Origin: Photorhabdus thracensis
Lineage (GTDB): Bacteria > Pseudomonadota > Gammaproteobacteria > Enterobacterales > Enterobacteriaceae
Assembly: GCF_001010285.1 (NCBI RefSeq)
Contig: NZ_CP011104.1
Span: 2,356,001 to 2,420,000, forward strand
Length of the DNA stretch: 64,000 nucleotides
Reading direction: 5' to 3'
The translations under genes were made by a program, and so were the position numbers. Each line of letters opens with the position of its first letter. The first letter of the stretch is position 1. Positions 9,357 to 20,222 of the stretch are shown piece by piece. The notes under the pieces are model-generated. The model did no database searches. It worked only from the letters and a program-made list of their open reading frames with translations, and was not told the DNA's origin.

Positions 9357-11099
9357 GTGTCGAGATACCCCATTTTATGTTTTCTTTGTGTGTCTATCGC
9401 AACTCCCATCGCTCATAGTGCTAGTCTTCGCCTGAAAATAGAAGGATTAACCGGCAGTTTAGAAAAAAATGCCCGAGTTCATCTTTCCACCATCAGTACT
9501 GACGAAGTTGCGGCGGATGGTCGTTTCCGCTCTCGTGTAGATAAAGCGATTAGGGAAGGTCTGCGTCCCCTTGGTTATTATGAACCCATTATCGAATTTA
9601 CCTATCAGGAAAATAGGCCCCCCGCTCGTCCGGTATTAACAGCAAAAGTCACCGCCGGTGAACCTATACGGATTGCCAGTGTTAATGTTGTTTTGGAAGG
9701 TGGGGCTAAAACAGATGGAGATTATGCCAAACTTGTTAAAAGCAAAAGTCCAAAAAAGGGGACAATTCTTAATCATGGCGGCTATGAAAGCTTTAAAGGT
9801 TCTCTGACCGGGCTTGCTATTAGAAAAGGTTATTTTGACGCCGTAATGAAAAAGAGCCAATTGGGTGTTGCTAAAGAGCGGCATGAGGCATTCTGGGATT
9901 TTAATTTTAATAGCGGTGAGCGTTATCACTTTGGTCAGATATATTATCGTGGTTCACAAATTCGTGAAGATTATCTGAGTCACTTGGTGCCGTTCAAAGA
10001 AGGGGATTTTTATACCTCGGAACAATTGGCGGAATTCAACCGGCGGCTGGCAGAAACTGGCTGGTTTAATTCAGCACTAGTGACACCTGATTTTAATGCT
10101 GCCAGAAAGAGTGGTAATAAGACTCTCCCTCTTGATGCGGTATTAACACCACGTTCCAAAAACTATGTTGAACTAGGTGGGGGTTATGGAACAGATGTTG
10201 GGCCACGGGTAAAAGCTAAGTGGACAAAACCATGGCTGAATTCCCGTGGGCATAGCCTTGGCACGAGTATCAACCTTTCTGCACCTGAACAGGTGATTGA
10301 TGCTACCTATAAAATGCCGCTGAAAACGAACCCGCTGGAGCAATATTATGCGTTGCAGACGGGTTATAAACGTAAGGATGTCAACGATACCGTATCAGAT
10401 ACCGCGACGGTGAACCTTTCCCGTAACTGGGATCTTTCAACTGGTTGGCAGTATGGGATCAATATGCGCTGGAGCCTCAGCCACTTTACTCAAGCCAATG
10501 TCACGAATACTGCTATGTTGTTGTATCCGGGAGCGAACGTGAGTCGTATCCGTCAGCGTGGGGGTACGATGCCTTATTGGGGCGATAGCCAGCGTTATTC
10601 CATTGATGTTTCTGATACCCTTTGGGGCTCTGATGTGGATTTCCTGGTATTACAGGCGCAAAACGTTTGGATCAGAACTTACTGGGATAACCATCGTTTT
10701 GTTGCCCGGGGTAATTTGGGTTGGATAGAAACCAATGAGTTCCAGAAAGTCCCTCCTGATTTACGTTTCTTTGCCGGTGGTGATCGCAGTGTCCGTGGTT
10801 ACCAATATCAGAAAATTTCTCCTAAAGACGATAAAGGAAAATTGACCGGGGCATCCATGTTGATCGTGGGTTCGCTTGAGTATCAATATAACGTAACGGG
10901 TGATTGGTGGGGTGCTGTTTTTGTCGATACCGGTGAAGCAGTCAATGATGTTAGAAGGAGCAATTTTAAGACCGGCGCAGGTGTTGGTGTGCGTTGGGCT
11001 TCTCCTGTCGGACCCATTAAGTTTGACCTTGCCAGGCCAATAGGGGATTCAGAATCCCGTAATATCCAGTTTTACATCGGGTTAGGATCTGAATTATGA
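9357..11099 (+). CDS. tamA: TamA, outer-membrane subunit of the translocation and assembly module
   Basis: Omp85-family outer-membrane protein that works with TamB in autotransporter assembly and envelope lipid transport. The 580 aa have a signal peptide (about 1-21), three POTRA domains (about 22-260) and a 16-strand barrel. The barrel carries the Omp85 lid-lock motif region [15 protein letters not shown] and a typical C-terminal end ([11 protein letters not shown]). Translation starts at GTG 9357 after TTAGGAG. The stop overlaps the tamB start by four bases (ATGA), so the pair is coupled. Confidence 0.95.
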   Translation: MSRYPILCFLCVSIATPIAHSASLRLKIEGLTGSLEKNARVHLSTISTDEVAADGRFRSRVDKAIREGLRPLGYYEPIIEFTYQENRPPARPVLTAKVTAGEPIRIASVNVVLEGGAKTDGDYAKLVKSKSPKKGTILNHGGYESFKGSLTGLAIRKGYFDAVMKKSQLGVAKERHEAFWDFNFNSGERYHFGQIYYRGSQIREDYLSHLVPFKEGDFYTSEQLAEFNRRLAETGWFNSALVTPDFNAARKSGNKTLPLDAVLTPRSKNYVELGGGYGTDVGPRVKAKWTKPWLNSRGHSLGTSINLSAPEQVIDATYKMPLKTNPLEQYYALQTGYKRKDVNDTVSDTATVNLSRNWDLSTGWQYGINMRWSLSHFTQANVTNTAMLLYPGANVSRIRQRGGTMPYWGDSQRYSIDVSDTLWGSDVDFLVLQAQNVWIRTYWDNHRFVARGNLGWIETNEFQKVPPDLRFFAGGDRSVRGYQYQKISPKDDKGKLTGASMLIVGSLEYQYNVTGDWWGAVFVDTGEAVNDVRRSNFKTGAGVGVRWASPVGPIKFDLARPIGDSESRNIQFYIGLGSEL

Positions 11100-14000
11100 G
11101 ATGGATTAAGAAGGTCAGTATTGCTTTTTTGCTGATTATTACGCTGTTGGTTATTACTGTTGCCGGATTGGTAGGAACGCAATCTGGCCTGCATACTATG
11201 ATTAACAGTGCCATCCGTTGGGTACCGGGGCTGGATATTGCCAATGTCAGTGGTGGCTGGCGTGATTTGACCCTGAAAGGTGTCAGGTATCAGATGCCCG
11301 GTGTTGATGTTAATGTGAATCAACTCCATCTTTCGCTGCGTCTTTCTTGTCTGAAAAACAGTCAGTTATGTATTAATGCATTGACGACAGAAGGCGTAAA
11401 AGTGGTGATTAATACCAAACAATTGCCACCTGCGAGAGAGTCATCGTCAGAATCAGAGCCTCTGACTGAATTAGAGACGCCGTATCCGATTTTACTTAAC
11501 TTGCTATCCATTAAAAATGCCGTGGTCACTGTAGATGATAGGGTATTTGCCCTTGATGAATTCAGGACCGCAGCTAAGTGGCAGCAAAAGGCGTTAATTC
11601 TTAAGCCAACAAAAATCAATGGATTGCTGGTGGGATTGCCAAAAACGACTCCTGAGCAATTGAAAACAGCGGAAGCAGCAGAGAAAGCAAAGCGGAAAGT
11701 TGAACCGGAAAAGTCGTTGGGAGAAATCCTGAAAACAGTGTTCTCTCAGCCGCTACTGGCAACGTTACCTGAAGTGCCTATTCCACTGGATATTACTGTT
11801 GAAGAGATCAGTGGTAAGCAATTACGGCTGACCGGTGATACCAATATCATAATCAATGACTTATTACTGCAACTGAGTAATCAGGGGCAGCAGATTCAGC
11901 TCGATAAATTGAATGTAAAGGCACCGGAAGGTTCTTTAGCCGTTCATGGTTCCGCGACTTTGGCACAGCAATGGCCGGTAAAGCTGTCAATAAAAGGTGA
12001 GATAGATCAGCAAGAGATTCAAGGGCAAAAAGTTGACTTGAAGCTTAATGGAGCCTTGCTAGAGCAACTCAACTTAATTCTGAATTTGTCTGGCCCTGTC
12101 AAAGCTAAAATTGATGCCCAGGCGGAACTGGCTAAGGCCGGTTTGCCAGTGCGTATGACGCTTGAAAGCCAGCAACTGAGTTGGCCTTTGACGGGAGAGC
12201 CTGAATATCAGCTTGATAATGTAAAAATGCGCCTGAATGGTAAAACGAGTGGTTATGATTTGTCGTTGCGTTCAGGCATTAAAGGTAATGAAATGCCACC
12301 GGCATTATTGGTGTTGGATGCTAAAGGTAATGAAGAACGCTTTAAGTTGACCCGCTTGCGCTTGTCTGCCTTGCAGGGAAGGGCTGAACTGGTCGGTGTG
12401 GCAGATTGGAGTAAGGCGGTAAGTTGGAATGCGGTGTTGACACTCTCTGGAATCAATACTGCTAAACAGTGGCCGGAATGGCCAGCCGAAATAGATGGAA
12501 AAATGGTGACTCGTGGCAGTTTGCACGGTGGTAGCTGGCAGCTCCGAATCCCAGAAATCGCACTTGATGGTAATGTAAAACAGAACTTGATAAAAGCCAG
12601 GGGTAAGATTTCGGGTAATGCGGCTGGTCAGTGGAATATTCCTCAATTTGAGCTGGCTTTAGGGCGTAATAAAATCAATCTCCAGGGACAGTTGTTCAAA
12701 CAGTGGCAACTTGATGGCGATATCAGAGCACCGAGGCTGGATGGCTTATTACCGGGGCTTGGAGGTGTCGTTAATGGGACGCTGAAACTGCGTGGTAATA
12801 TGCAAGCGCCTCAAATTCTGGCTGATCTGAATGCTAATGGGTTGAAATGGCAGGATTTGCGCATTGATAGTGTTAATGTGAAGGGAGATGTACGTTCTGC
12901 TGCGCAGATCCAGGGCGATCTTGCTATCAAAATCGGTCAGTTGAAACAGGCTGATTTAATCGTTCGTAGTTTGACGTTGAATGCTAAGGGCAATGAAAAA
13001 CAGCATAATTTGCAACTGAAGGTCGATGGTGAGCCAGTTGCCGGTCAACTTGCGCTTAATGGTAGTTTTGATCGCAAGCAACAACGATGGAAAGGCGATA
13101 TTAATAATACCCGTTTTGATACCCCGGTTGGCGAATGGCGTTTAACCAAAGCTATTACTATTGATTATTTCAATCAGCAGCAGAAAGTCACTGTGGGTAC
13201 TCATTGTTGGTTGAATCCACATGCGCAGCTCTGCGTACCGAAACCCATTGAAGCGGGTGCCAACGGTAGTGCATCTATTGCTCTTGATCGTTTTGATCTT
13301 GCTATGATTCAATCATTATTGGGGCCTGAAACACATTTGAAAGGTGTATTCAGTGGTAATGCTGATGTTAAATGGAGTGCTGGAGGTGGATTGCCTCAGG
13401 CCAACGTTAATCTGCGTGGTGATGCGGTGCAGGTTAAGCAAGTGATTGATGGCATCGCATTACCTGTAGATTTTCAAACCCTGACACTCAATGCAGGCTT
13501 GAAGAATGGAGCCGCAGAGCTGAATTGGCTGTTTAACATTATGGGAAATGGTCAGTTTAACGGTGCGGTACAGGTTGCTGATCTTGAAGGGCGTCGCAAA
13601 CTATCAGGCAATGTAGGTATTCAGGATATTTCACTGGCGTTGATCGAACCGATTCTTGGAAAAGGGGATAAGGCAGAAGGTCATTTGAACGCTAACCTGC
13701 GTCTGGGCGGAAATGCTAAAAATCCATTACTGTTTGGTCGGTTAAGCCTGAGCGCACTGCAAGCTTCGGGTCATTGGATTCCATTTGATATTACTCAAGG
13801 GCAACTTGGTGTAAATTTTGATGGAATACGTTCCAATCTTGATGGTGTTATCAAAACCCCGAAGGGGCAATTTAACCTGAATGGTGATGCTGACTGGCGT
13901 AATTTGGATGCGTGGCATGCAAGAATTGCCGCTAACGGTGATAAGTTGAGGGTAACTTTGCCACCAATGGTGAAAATTGATGTCAGCCCTGCTCTGGTGT

Positions 14001-14869
14001 TTGAGGCTTCTCCTCAGTTGCTGAAATTGGATGGTAACATTGATATTCCCTGGGCGCGTATTACAGTTAAAGAACTACCCGAATCGGCTGTTGAGGCTTC
14101 ATCGGATGAGATTATATTAGGTGAGAATCTTCAGCCGTTAGAAGTGAAAAAAGCGTCAATCCCGATTCAAAGTAACTTGACGATTCATATAGGCGATGAT
14201 GTTCGACTCAGTGCATTTGGCCTCAAAGCGAAACTTAGAGGCGCTTTGAAAGCTGTTCAGGGTGAACAGGGTTTGGGTTTGAATGGCCAGGTTGATATTC
14301 TTGATGGCCGTTTCCATGCCTATGGACAGGATCTGATTGTCCGTAAAGGGATGATTATGTTTTCAGGTCCACCGGATCAACCATTGCTTAATATTGAGGC
14401 TATCCGTAACCCCGAATCAACGGATGGCCGTGTTATTGCAGGGGTGAGAGTTACCGGTTTGGCGGATCAGCCAAAAGTGGAAATTTTCTCAGAGCCTGCT
14501 AAATCACAACAGGAAGCGCTTTCTTACCTGTTGCGTGGTGAAGGGTTGGAGAGCAGTGGCTCGGACAACTCCCAGATGACGGCAATGTTGATCGGGTTGG
14601 GGGTTGCGCAGAGTGGTCAGTTAGTGGGTAAAATCGGTGAAATATTTGGTGTTTCCGATTTGGCACTGGATACTCAAGGGGTTGGTGATAAATCACAGGT
14701 AGTTGTTAGCGGCAAGATCACAAAAGATCTGCAAGTTAAGTATGGTGTTGGTATATTTGATTCACTGGCAACATTAACCTTACGCTATAGGTTAATGCCT
14801 AGATTGTATCTGGAAGCAGTGTCTGGTATTGATCAGACATTGGATTTGCTCTATCAGTTTGAGTTTTAA
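11096..14869 (+). CDS. tamB: TamB, inner-membrane-anchored bridge of the translocation and assembly module
   Basis: 1257-aa AsmA-like/bridge protein spanning the periplasm between inner membrane and TamA. An N-terminal membrane anchor (residues 6-28, [20 protein letters not shown]) is followed by a long series of beta-rich repeats forming the hydrophobic groove known for this family. The conserved C-terminal DUF490/TamB domain (about 930-1257) ends in LYQFEF, a terminal Phe like that of barrel-associated proteins. Length matches E. coli TamB (1259 aa). It overlaps tamA by four bases and lies two bases before ytfP. Confidence 0.96.
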   Translation: MRWIKKVSIAFLLIITLLVITVAGLVGTQSGLHTMINSAIRWVPGLDIANVSGGWRDLTLKGVRYQMPGVDVNVNQLHLSLRLSCLKNSQLCINALTTEGVKVVINTKQLPPARESSSESEPLTELETPYPILLNLLSIKNAVVTVDDRVFALDEFRTAAKWQQKALILKPTKINGLLVGLPKTTPEQLKTAEAAEKAKRKVEPEKSLGEILKTVFSQPLLATLPEVPIPLDITVEEISGKQLRLTGDTNIIINDLLLQLSNQGQQIQLDKLNVKAPEGSLAVHGSATLAQQWPVKLSIKGEIDQQEIQGQKVDLKLNGALLEQLNLILNLSGPVKAKIDAQAELAKAGLPVRMTLESQQLSWPLTGEPEYQLDNVKMRLNGKTSGYDLSLRSGIKGNEMPPALLVLDAKGNEERFKLTRLRLSALQGRAELVGVADWSKAVSWNAVLTLSGINTAKQWPEWPAEIDGKMVTRGSLHGGSWQLRIPEIALDGNVKQNLIKARGKISGNAAGQWNIPQFELALGRNKINLQGQLFKQWQLDGDIRAPRLDGLLPGLGGVVNGTLKLRGNMQAPQILADLNANGLKWQDLRIDSVNVKGDVRSAAQIQGDLAIKIGQLKQADLIVRSLTLNAKGNEKQHNLQLKVDGEPVAGQLALNGSFDRKQQRWKGDINNTRFDTPVGEWRLTKAITIDYFNQQQKVTVGTHCWLNPHAQLCVPKPIEAGANGSASIALDRFDLAMIQSLLGPETHLKGVFSGNADVKWSAGGGLPQANVNLRGDAVQVKQVIDGIALPVDFQTLTLNAGLKNGAAELNWLFNIMGNGQFNGAVQVADLEGRRKLSGNVGIQDISLALIEPILGKGDKAEGHLNANLRLGGNAKNPLLFGRLSLSALQASGHWIPFDITQGQLGVNFDGIRSNLDGVIKTPKGQFNLNGDADWRNLDAWHARIAANGDKLRVTLPPMVKIDVSPALVFEASPQLLKLDGNIDIPWARITVKELPESAVEASSDEIILGENLQPLEVKKASIPIQSNLTIHIGDDVRLSAFGLKAKLRGALKAVQGEQGLGLNGQVDILDGRFHAYGQDLIVRKGMIMFSGPPDQPLLNIEAIRNPESTDGRVIAGVRVTGLADQPKVEIFSEPAKSQQEALSYLLRGEGLESSGSDNSQMTAMLIGLGVAQSGQLVGKIGEIFGVSDLALDTQGVGDKSQVVVSGKITKDLQVKYGVGIFDSLATLTLRYRLMPRLYLEAVSGIDQTLDLLYQFEF

Positions 14870-14871
14870 AA

Positions 14872-15219
14872 ATGCGAATTATTGTTTATGGCAGCTTACG
14901 GCGCAAACAGGGCAATCATCACTGGATGACCGATGCTCAATGGTTAGGGGATCATCGGCTCGAAGGCTATGAGCTGTATGACCTTGGGCATTATCCTGCG
15001 GTAATCCGTGGTGACGGGAGTATTGAATGTGAGGTATATCGCATCAACTCAACTATTCTGACAGAATTAGACGATTTGAAAGATAATTATCGGGAGTATG
15101 TAAGGGAGTTGATTCAGACACCGTATGGTAGTGCATGGATATATCTTTATCAGTTTCCGGTAACCGGTTTACGGCGGATAAAAAGCGGTGACTGGTTAAA
15201 GCGCCACGCAGAAGAGTAA
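14872..15219 (+). CDS. ytfP: YtfP, gamma-glutamylcyclotransferase-like protein
   Basis: 115 aa of the GGCT-like (AIG2/BtrG) fold, with the starting motif RIIVYGSLRRKQGNHHWM (Y-G-S-L phosphate/substrate loop) and ELDDLKDNYREYVRELIQTPYG near the catalytic acidic position. The family converts gamma-glutamyl amines to 5-oxoproline, but YtfP's own substrate is not established. It begins two bases after tamB with no separate ribosome binding site, so it is probably translated by coupling, as in E. coli. Confidence 0.9.
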   Translation: MRIIVYGSLRRKQGNHHWMTDAQWLGDHRLEGYELYDLGHYPAVIRGDGSIECEVYRINSTILTELDDLKDNYREYVRELIQTPYGSAWIYLYQFPVTGLRRIKSGDWLKRHAEE

Positions 15220-15224
15220 ATAAA

Positions 15225-15254
15225 AATCCCTTTTTATCACGATAAAAAGGGATT
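15225..15254 (+). terminator. Terminator after ytfP
   Basis: Perfect 13-base arms (AATCCCTTTTTAT / ATAAAAAGGGATT) with a 4-base loop, six bases after the ytfP stop. It ends the tamA-tamB-ytfP transcript. Confidence 0.75.
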
Positions 15255-15262
15255 ATGACATT

Positions 15263-15300
15263 AAAAAACCTCTGCCGGTGATGTTCCACAGAGGTTTTTT
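15263..15300 (-). terminator. Terminator of ppa (bidirectional)
   Basis: Arms AAAAAACCTCTG / CAGAGGTTTTTT with a 14-base loop. It lies 22 bases after the ppa stop, and the T-runs on both strands fit a bidirectional terminator between convergent ytfP and ppa. Confidence 0.8.
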
Positions 15301-15321
15301 AATTATGCACGTAAAGATGGA

Positions 15322-15852
15322 TTATTTCTTAGCAGCACGTTCGAAAGAGGAGACAATTTCTGTTTTAGCCGCTTTGGCATTATCCCAACCATCAACTTTG
15401 ACCCACTTACCTTTTTCCAGATCTTTGTAGCGCTCAAAGAAGTGAGTGATCTGAGCGCGCAGTAATTCTGGCAGATCGTCCACATCCTTAATGTGATCAT
15501 ATTCTTTGGTTAGTTTACTGTGTGGAACTGCAACCAGTTTTGCGTCTTCACCTGATTCATCAGTCATTTTCAGAACGCCAACCGGACGGCAACGGATCAC
15601 CGCACCTGGTTGTAATGGGTATGGCGTTGGAACCAGAACATCAACTGGGTCACCATCCAGAGACAGAGTATTGTTGATGTAACCATAGTTACATGGATAG
15701 AACATTGCGGTAGACATAAAACGGTCTACAAACAGCGCACCGGATTCTTTATCAACTTCATATTTAATGGGATCTGCGTTGGCAGGGATCTCAATAATGA
15801 CATAGATGTCTTCAGGCAGTTCTTTCCCTGCCGGTACTGAGTTTAGGCTCAT
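15322..15852 (-). CDS. ppa: Inorganic pyrophosphatase
   Basis: Hydrolyses pyrophosphate to drive biosynthetic reactions; a cytosolic, Mg-dependent family I enzyme. The 176 aa from the ATG at 15852 match E. coli Ppa nearly residue for residue, including the signature DGDPVDVLV with its metal-binding Asps and the substrate-binding [16 protein letters not shown]. The open frame extends upstream to 16017, but that extension does not belong to the family. The chosen start follows AAGGAAACTTTC on the minus strand. Confidence 0.97.
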   Translation of the reverse strand: MSLNSVPAGKELPEDIYVIIEIPANADPIKYEVDKESGALFVDRFMSTAMFYPCNYGYINNTLSLDGDPVDVLVPTPYPLQPGAVIRCRPVGVLKMTDESGEDAKLVAVPHSKLTKEYDHIKDVDDLPELLRAQITHFFERYKDLEKGKWVKVDGWDNAKAAKTEIVSSFERAAKK

Positions 15853-16017
15853 GAAAGTTTCCTTTATTTCAAACCAGAATAGAGTGGGGAGTATTATAGC
15901 CAAAACATTTTTTAAAGTACTCTCCATTTTTCTGACAAGTAGCTTGTTGGTAAATGCTGTCTCTGAGTTTGGCGACTGTGGGGCAGTCACTAACGGATAG
16001 CACAGGTTCTCACTCAT

Positions 16018-16437
16018 CTTTCGATGAAGTCTGATTTTCCAGGCTATTTGGGTTGATGTGTTAACTATGCTGTATATACCAAAATTTTTGGAGTAATATT
16101 TTTTTAATAGGAGTGAATCAGAGTCTATTGGGATAGCACTTTTAATAAAGTTGTTCCTGTCCCAAGTTTCTGATGAGCACTATTCTCTATCTATACACGA
16201 TCACTGGAATTTGTTTAGCCATATTTTTTGCTATTAAACTTGATTGTTTCATGCTCAGCCTCTCGGCAAGCAATGTCTAAAATAAAAGCTGTTTTATCAA
16301 GCTGCTGCTTTTGAGAATAAAGCATGTTGACTTGGCTCTGCACGCATGTTTATAGGGATCATTTTAGCCATAAGTGACCCCAATGTATGTCTAATAGGGA
16401 TACTAAAATAAAAGATATGGTTACTGAGAGAGGAAGT
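16018..16437. other. AT-rich intergenic stretch before the P450 island
   Basis: No gene is recognisable here. It holds the ppa upstream region and the probable promoter region of the island. In E. coli the interval between ppa and fbp carries ytfQRT-yjfF (galactofuranose import), of which nothing is seen here. An in-frame ATG at 16387 exists but lacks a ribosome binding site. Confidence 0.5.
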
Positions 16438-16797
16438 ATGAGCCTTTTGGAGTCATATCGAAAGACAGATTATTTGGATGTGTGCAAAGTCATCATCGAA
16501 ATGATAAATCAGAGTACCACTCAGATAGCCTCCACAATACTTACCCAATTTTTCTTCAACTCTAAAGGTCATATTAACCTCAGTACTTTCCAAGATTTCA
16601 CCCGCTGTGCAGTAATAATTAGCAAGCAATTCTTAATCGAACACGAATACGCAATGAAAGAAGATGAGTATTCAAGGCAAATACTCTCTTGTTTATTTGA
16701 ATCATTGATGCAGAGACGACAAGAAAGTGAATTGGTCCGGAATATCGTTGATTTGATTTCATCGTTAACTGAGCAACAAACACTAACATACTACTAA
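16438..16797 (+). CDS. Hypothetical protein heading the P450 operon
   Basis: 119 aa, not recognised. It appears wholly alpha-helical and soluble, without signal peptide or membrane segment, and has no obvious catalytic motif. I placed the start at 16438 because GAGAGAGGAAG lies at proper spacing; an ATG 51 bases earlier has no such site. It ends 15 bases before the cytochrome P450 and shares its AT-rich composition, so the two are probably co-transcribed. It could be a partner or regulator of the P450 pathway, but nothing in the sequence proves it. Confidence 0.6.
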   Translation: MSLLESYRKTDYLDVCKVIIEMINQSTTQIASTILTQFFFNSKGHINLSTFQDFTRCAVIISKQFLIEHEYAMKEDEYSRQILSCLFESLMQRRQESELVRNIVDLISSLTEQQTLTYY

Positions 16798-16812
16798 AAG
16801 GGAGAGTAATAA

Positions 16813-18054
16813 ATGGAGCAGTTCAGCGTGTATGGAGATACATACCTTAACGACAGATACTCAGTATATGAGCGTTTGAGAAATGAGGCTCCGGCATATT
16901 TTTCTAAGGAAATGAATTCATGGTTTATCACTCGATACGAGGATGTATCAAGCTTATTACGTTCAAACGATTTGATTACTAGCCATCTTATTCAGGAAAA
17001 ATTAGATAACCTCAAAGAAGGTGAAAGTGAACACTTTAAAGAAATTATCGACATCATTTCAACTTGGATGATTTACAACGATAGACCAGTTCACACACGC
17101 CTTAGAAAGTTCATGAACCAAGCATTTATGAGAAAAGAGCTTGAAATTATCAAGCCTGAAATTGCTAAGATTACACATACACTGATCCAAAAAATTACAG
17201 ATAGTGGTTGCACAGAAATTGACTTTGTAGAGGAAATTGCACACCCATTACCTGCGATGATTTTGTGCAAAATGTTAGGTCTAGATGAAAGCGAGGCAGG
17301 AAAGTTCATCAAATGGTCGGATGATATTGCTGATTTTATGCAAAATTTTGTGGTATCAAGCGTACCAGACAAAGGAGTTTCAGATATTACTAAAAAGAGC
17401 ATGAGAGAGATGTTTGATTTTCTGTTTGAAACCATTAAATCTCGTCGCAATATACCTCGAAATGATCTCATCAGTCGCTTGGCTAATTCTGAGAAATTTG
17501 AAGACGGAGCGATGTTAGGTGATGCAGAAATAGCGGCTCAAACTGTTCATCTGATTTTCGGTGGACATAAAATTCCGCAATTTATGCTAACAAATATGTT
17601 GCATTGCCTGATTACTCATCCTGAACAGATGGAAGCACTTAAACAAGATAGTTCACTACTTGATAATGCACTCATGGAATCAATGCGTTTTGAGGGGCCA
17701 ATTCAATATGTCACTCGTCATGCATCCAAGGATATCGTACTGCACGGAGAAACTATAAAAAAATACGACTCGGTTTATCTGTTTTTAGGGGCCGCAAACC
17801 GCGATCCGCGAGCTTTCCAATATCCTGACATGTTTAATATTCAAAGAGAAGAAAAGTTAAATCATGTTGCGTTTGGTGGTGGGTATCATGCGTGTATTGG
17901 TGCTGCGTTTGTACAAATGGAGCTCAATGTGATATTAGAAGGGTTGTTTGGTGCCTTTAAAGATATTCAATCTAACTACAATATTCAAAGCCCTGATTGG
18001 TCACATAATCCAACCTTCCATGGTATTAAGTCAATGAGTATTAAGGTAAAATAA
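16813..18054 (+). CDS. Cytochrome P450 with atypical I-helix motif
   Basis: 413-aa soluble bacterial P450 of the CYP107-like type. Visible are the substrate-recognition SWMIYNDRPVHTRLRKFMNQAF region (C helix), the K-helix ExxR (ESMR, about residue 292) and the heme-ligand loop FGGGYHACIG with the axial Cys at residue 361. The I helix, normally A/G-G-x-D/E-T-T/S, reads G250-G-H-K-I-P, so the acid-alcohol pair used for proton delivery is replaced by Lys-Ile. The heme-binding parts are intact, so the enzyme may fold but could use substrate-assisted or non-monooxygenase chemistry. Ribosome binding site GGGAGAG. Its neighbours (hydrolase, MFS exporter) suggest a small specialised-metabolite pathway, partly decayed. 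Confidence 0.9.
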   Translation: MEQFSVYGDTYLNDRYSVYERLRNEAPAYFSKEMNSWFITRYEDVSSLLRSNDLITSHLIQEKLDNLKEGESEHFKEIIDIISTWMIYNDRPVHTRLRKFMNQAFMRKELEIIKPEIAKITHTLIQKITDSGCTEIDFVEEIAHPLPAMILCKMLGLDESEAGKFIKWSDDIADFMQNFVVSSVPDKGVSDITKKSMREMFDFLFETIKSRRNIPRNDLISRLANSEKFEDGAMLGDAEIAAQTVHLIFGGHKIPQFMLTNMLHCLITHPEQMEALKQDSSLLDNALMESMRFEGPIQYVTRHASKDIVLHGETIKKYDSVYLFLGAANRDPRAFQYPDMFNIQREEKLNHVAFGGGYHACIGAAFVQMELNVILEGLFGAFKDIQSNYNIQSPDWSHNPTFHGIKSMSIKVK

Positions 18055-18102
18055 TAATTATACCCCATCAGTTGTATTATTGTTGGGGCAATAGGGTATT
18101 AT

Positions 18103-18567
18103 ATGAAGTTTGTATTTTTAACGGATATTTACGGAATCTCAGAGCATGTTGAATTAATTACAAAACGTTTAGATGGTGATGTTTCATTTATTTCGCCTTA
18201 CGAAAGAGAAAGTGAAATTCCAAATGATAAAGATGCAGTGTATGAATATTTTCACAGTGTATCATCAATAGAAAAATACACACAAAAAGTAAGATGTGCT
18301 CTTGAATATGTCGATTCTTCGGTGATACTAGTTGGATTCAGTATTGGTGCTACAGTGGGATTGAGAATATCAGGTGATAGGCATTTTCCGATTCAGAATT
18401 CTATTTGAATTTTTGGTTAACGTATTCGTGATTATTTGAATGTAAAACCAATTAAACCTATATCATTGTTTTTCTCCAATGATGAAAAATACTTTATCGA
18501 TAAGCTAGAGTATTCTTATTGGATAACCATAGAGCTGGTAAATTGTGCCCACTCTGCGATATCATAA
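18103..18567 (+). pseudogene. Alpha/beta hydrolase (thioesterase-like) broken by two in-frame stops
   Basis: The first 101 residues carry a nucleophile-elbow-like motif LVGFSIGATVGLRIS (G-F-S-I-G) expected in small alpha/beta hydrolases. The frame is stopped by TGA at 18406 and TAA at 18418, yet continues in the same frame with coherent sequence (RIRDYLNVKPIKPISLFF) to 18567. Both stops are one base from sense codons (Trp and Gln) that would fit. The catalytic Asp/His region is only partly recognisable. I infer a recently inactivated gene of the P450 operon. Confidence 0.65.
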
Positions 18568-18627
18568 CCTAATGGTTGTAATATTGCTGTAAGACTAATA
18601 AACAAGTCCGTAAGGTAATAATTATAT

Positions 18628-19881
18628 ATGTTGAATAATACATTAAAAACATTATGTTTCTCCTATTTTTTTGCGTGGGCCATTTTTCTCAATTTTTACT
18701 TTGTTATTGCTGAAAAAAGTGGTTTAGATGCAAATATAGCAGGAATAGTCAGTGGCATATCATTTTTAGCACGTACTGTAGGTCTGCTCACACTCTATCC
18801 CTACTTGATTAAACATTTTGGTACTAAAGGAACTGGGATATTACTTGCGGGTGGTACAGTAGTAACGTGCATCTTATTATTAATATCGACAAACAGTTAC
18901 CTCTCAATAGTATGTTTAATTGCTGTTGCGTTCTTCTTACCGATTGGTCTCCCTGTAACTGAATCAACGTTGACTGGCTCAGATTTAAAAAGTGGTCAGT
19001 ATGAAACGATTCGTTTATTTGGTTCACTTGGTTTTATTATTTCTATTATTTTTGCTAGTTTCTCATTTACTTATTATCAAAAAGAAATTTTAGTACTACT
19101 AATTGTATTGCCGGTATCTATAAATAAGTTTTCATAATTATGCTCCACTTCCAACCAGCCCTTGTGTACCAAGATATACAGCCTTTTCATCCAAGTGGTC
19201 TGTAGAATCAATGAGATAGGCTACAGAACCAATGTTGTTCAAAAAGAAAACAAAAGGCATAGGTGTATCAGTATTATGGAAAGCTATTTATATGGTGTGA
19301 CGATGACTATGAGAGTGTTAAAAAATCAATACTATGATATTTCATTAACTAATTTTCAACCAATACACCTTTATGTATTTAGCATTGTCTTTTTAATTCA
19401 GGGTGCACATGCTGGTTTTTATGTGTTTGGTGCTCCGTATTTTCATGGATTAGGCTTCAATTCAGTAAAGATTTCGGCGATCTTCATAATTGGTATTATT
19501 GCAGAAATTGGCATATTTAAAACGCTTTCTTCCAATCAATCTATATCTTATCAATCCCTATTATTGGTTGCTACAGTAGCATCAATTATTCGATGGGGAG
19601 CTATGATTGCTTCAGACAATTTCATGATCATATTTATATCAGCAATGTTACATGGTATTACGTTTGGTGCGGCACATATTGCATTTGTTAGATTTATTAA
19701 AGGCGAAAATCCAAGTGGTAATTTTATTTCATCTTCATTTCTTATTTATGGTGCAATGATCATGAGCTTAAGCCTCAGTATAGTGACATTCAGTATCAAT
19801 TCAATTGCATTTGAAAGCTACTTTACGATACCTGTGATAGTATCGATTGTTGCTCTCGTGCTAAATAAGATTCCAAAATAG
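18628..19881 (+). pseudogene. Split MFS transporter (HcaT-like, MFS_1_like family)
   Basis: Two open frames, 18628-19137 and 19162-19881, match the N- and C-terminal halves of one 12-helix major facilitator of the HcaT/PPP type. The first half shows LFGSLGFIISIIFASFSFTY (helix 5) and then stops. The second regains family similarity at about 19330 with HLYVFSIVFLIQGAHAGFYVF (helix 7; HcaT has LLQGAHAAYYGFSA) and runs through helix 12. Roughly 19115-19310 codes nothing family-like in either frame and may be inserted or scrambled sequence. Normal length is about 380 aa. I infer an inactive exporter or importer of the island. Confidence 0.7.
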
Positions 19882-20222
19882 CGCTACATCTTATACTACT
19901 CATAATTCTATATATAACAATGGGTTGAAGAAGGCCATGTGTAGCAAAATTATGAAATGTTATTTAGTAGCCATGTTAATGGTATATAAAAAATGTGGCG
20001 ATCGCATAAAATTTTTTAGATTTTGATGGCTTAATTGAAGAGTATTGTTGGTAGCTTAATTTAATACATTGATTTTATAAGATATTTGATATTTTTTTCT
20101 CGTTTTTCTATGGAAATTGTAGGTCAATGGAAAAAGAGGATAGCAATAATAAAGTCATTATTTGACGGCAATGTTAAAGAGGCGGGAAGTTCCGCCTCTT
20201 AAGTAGTCATTAATAAATGAAA
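19882..20222. other. AT-rich intergenic stretch downstream of the P450 island
   Basis: No gene seen. The only structure is the inverted repeat at 20177-20200 (AAGAGGCGG / CCGCCTCTT), 23 bases past the fbp stop, which is probably the fbp terminator. Confidence 0.5.
20177..20200 (-). terminator. Probable terminator of fbp
   Basis: Perfect 9-base GC-rich stem with a 6-base loop, followed on the minus strand by only a short T-run. Confidence 0.6.

Noticed and set aside
15853-16017. N-terminal extension of inorganic pyrophosphatase
   Set aside because: The enzyme family starts at the ATG at 15852, with a ribosome binding site; the extension has no similarity.
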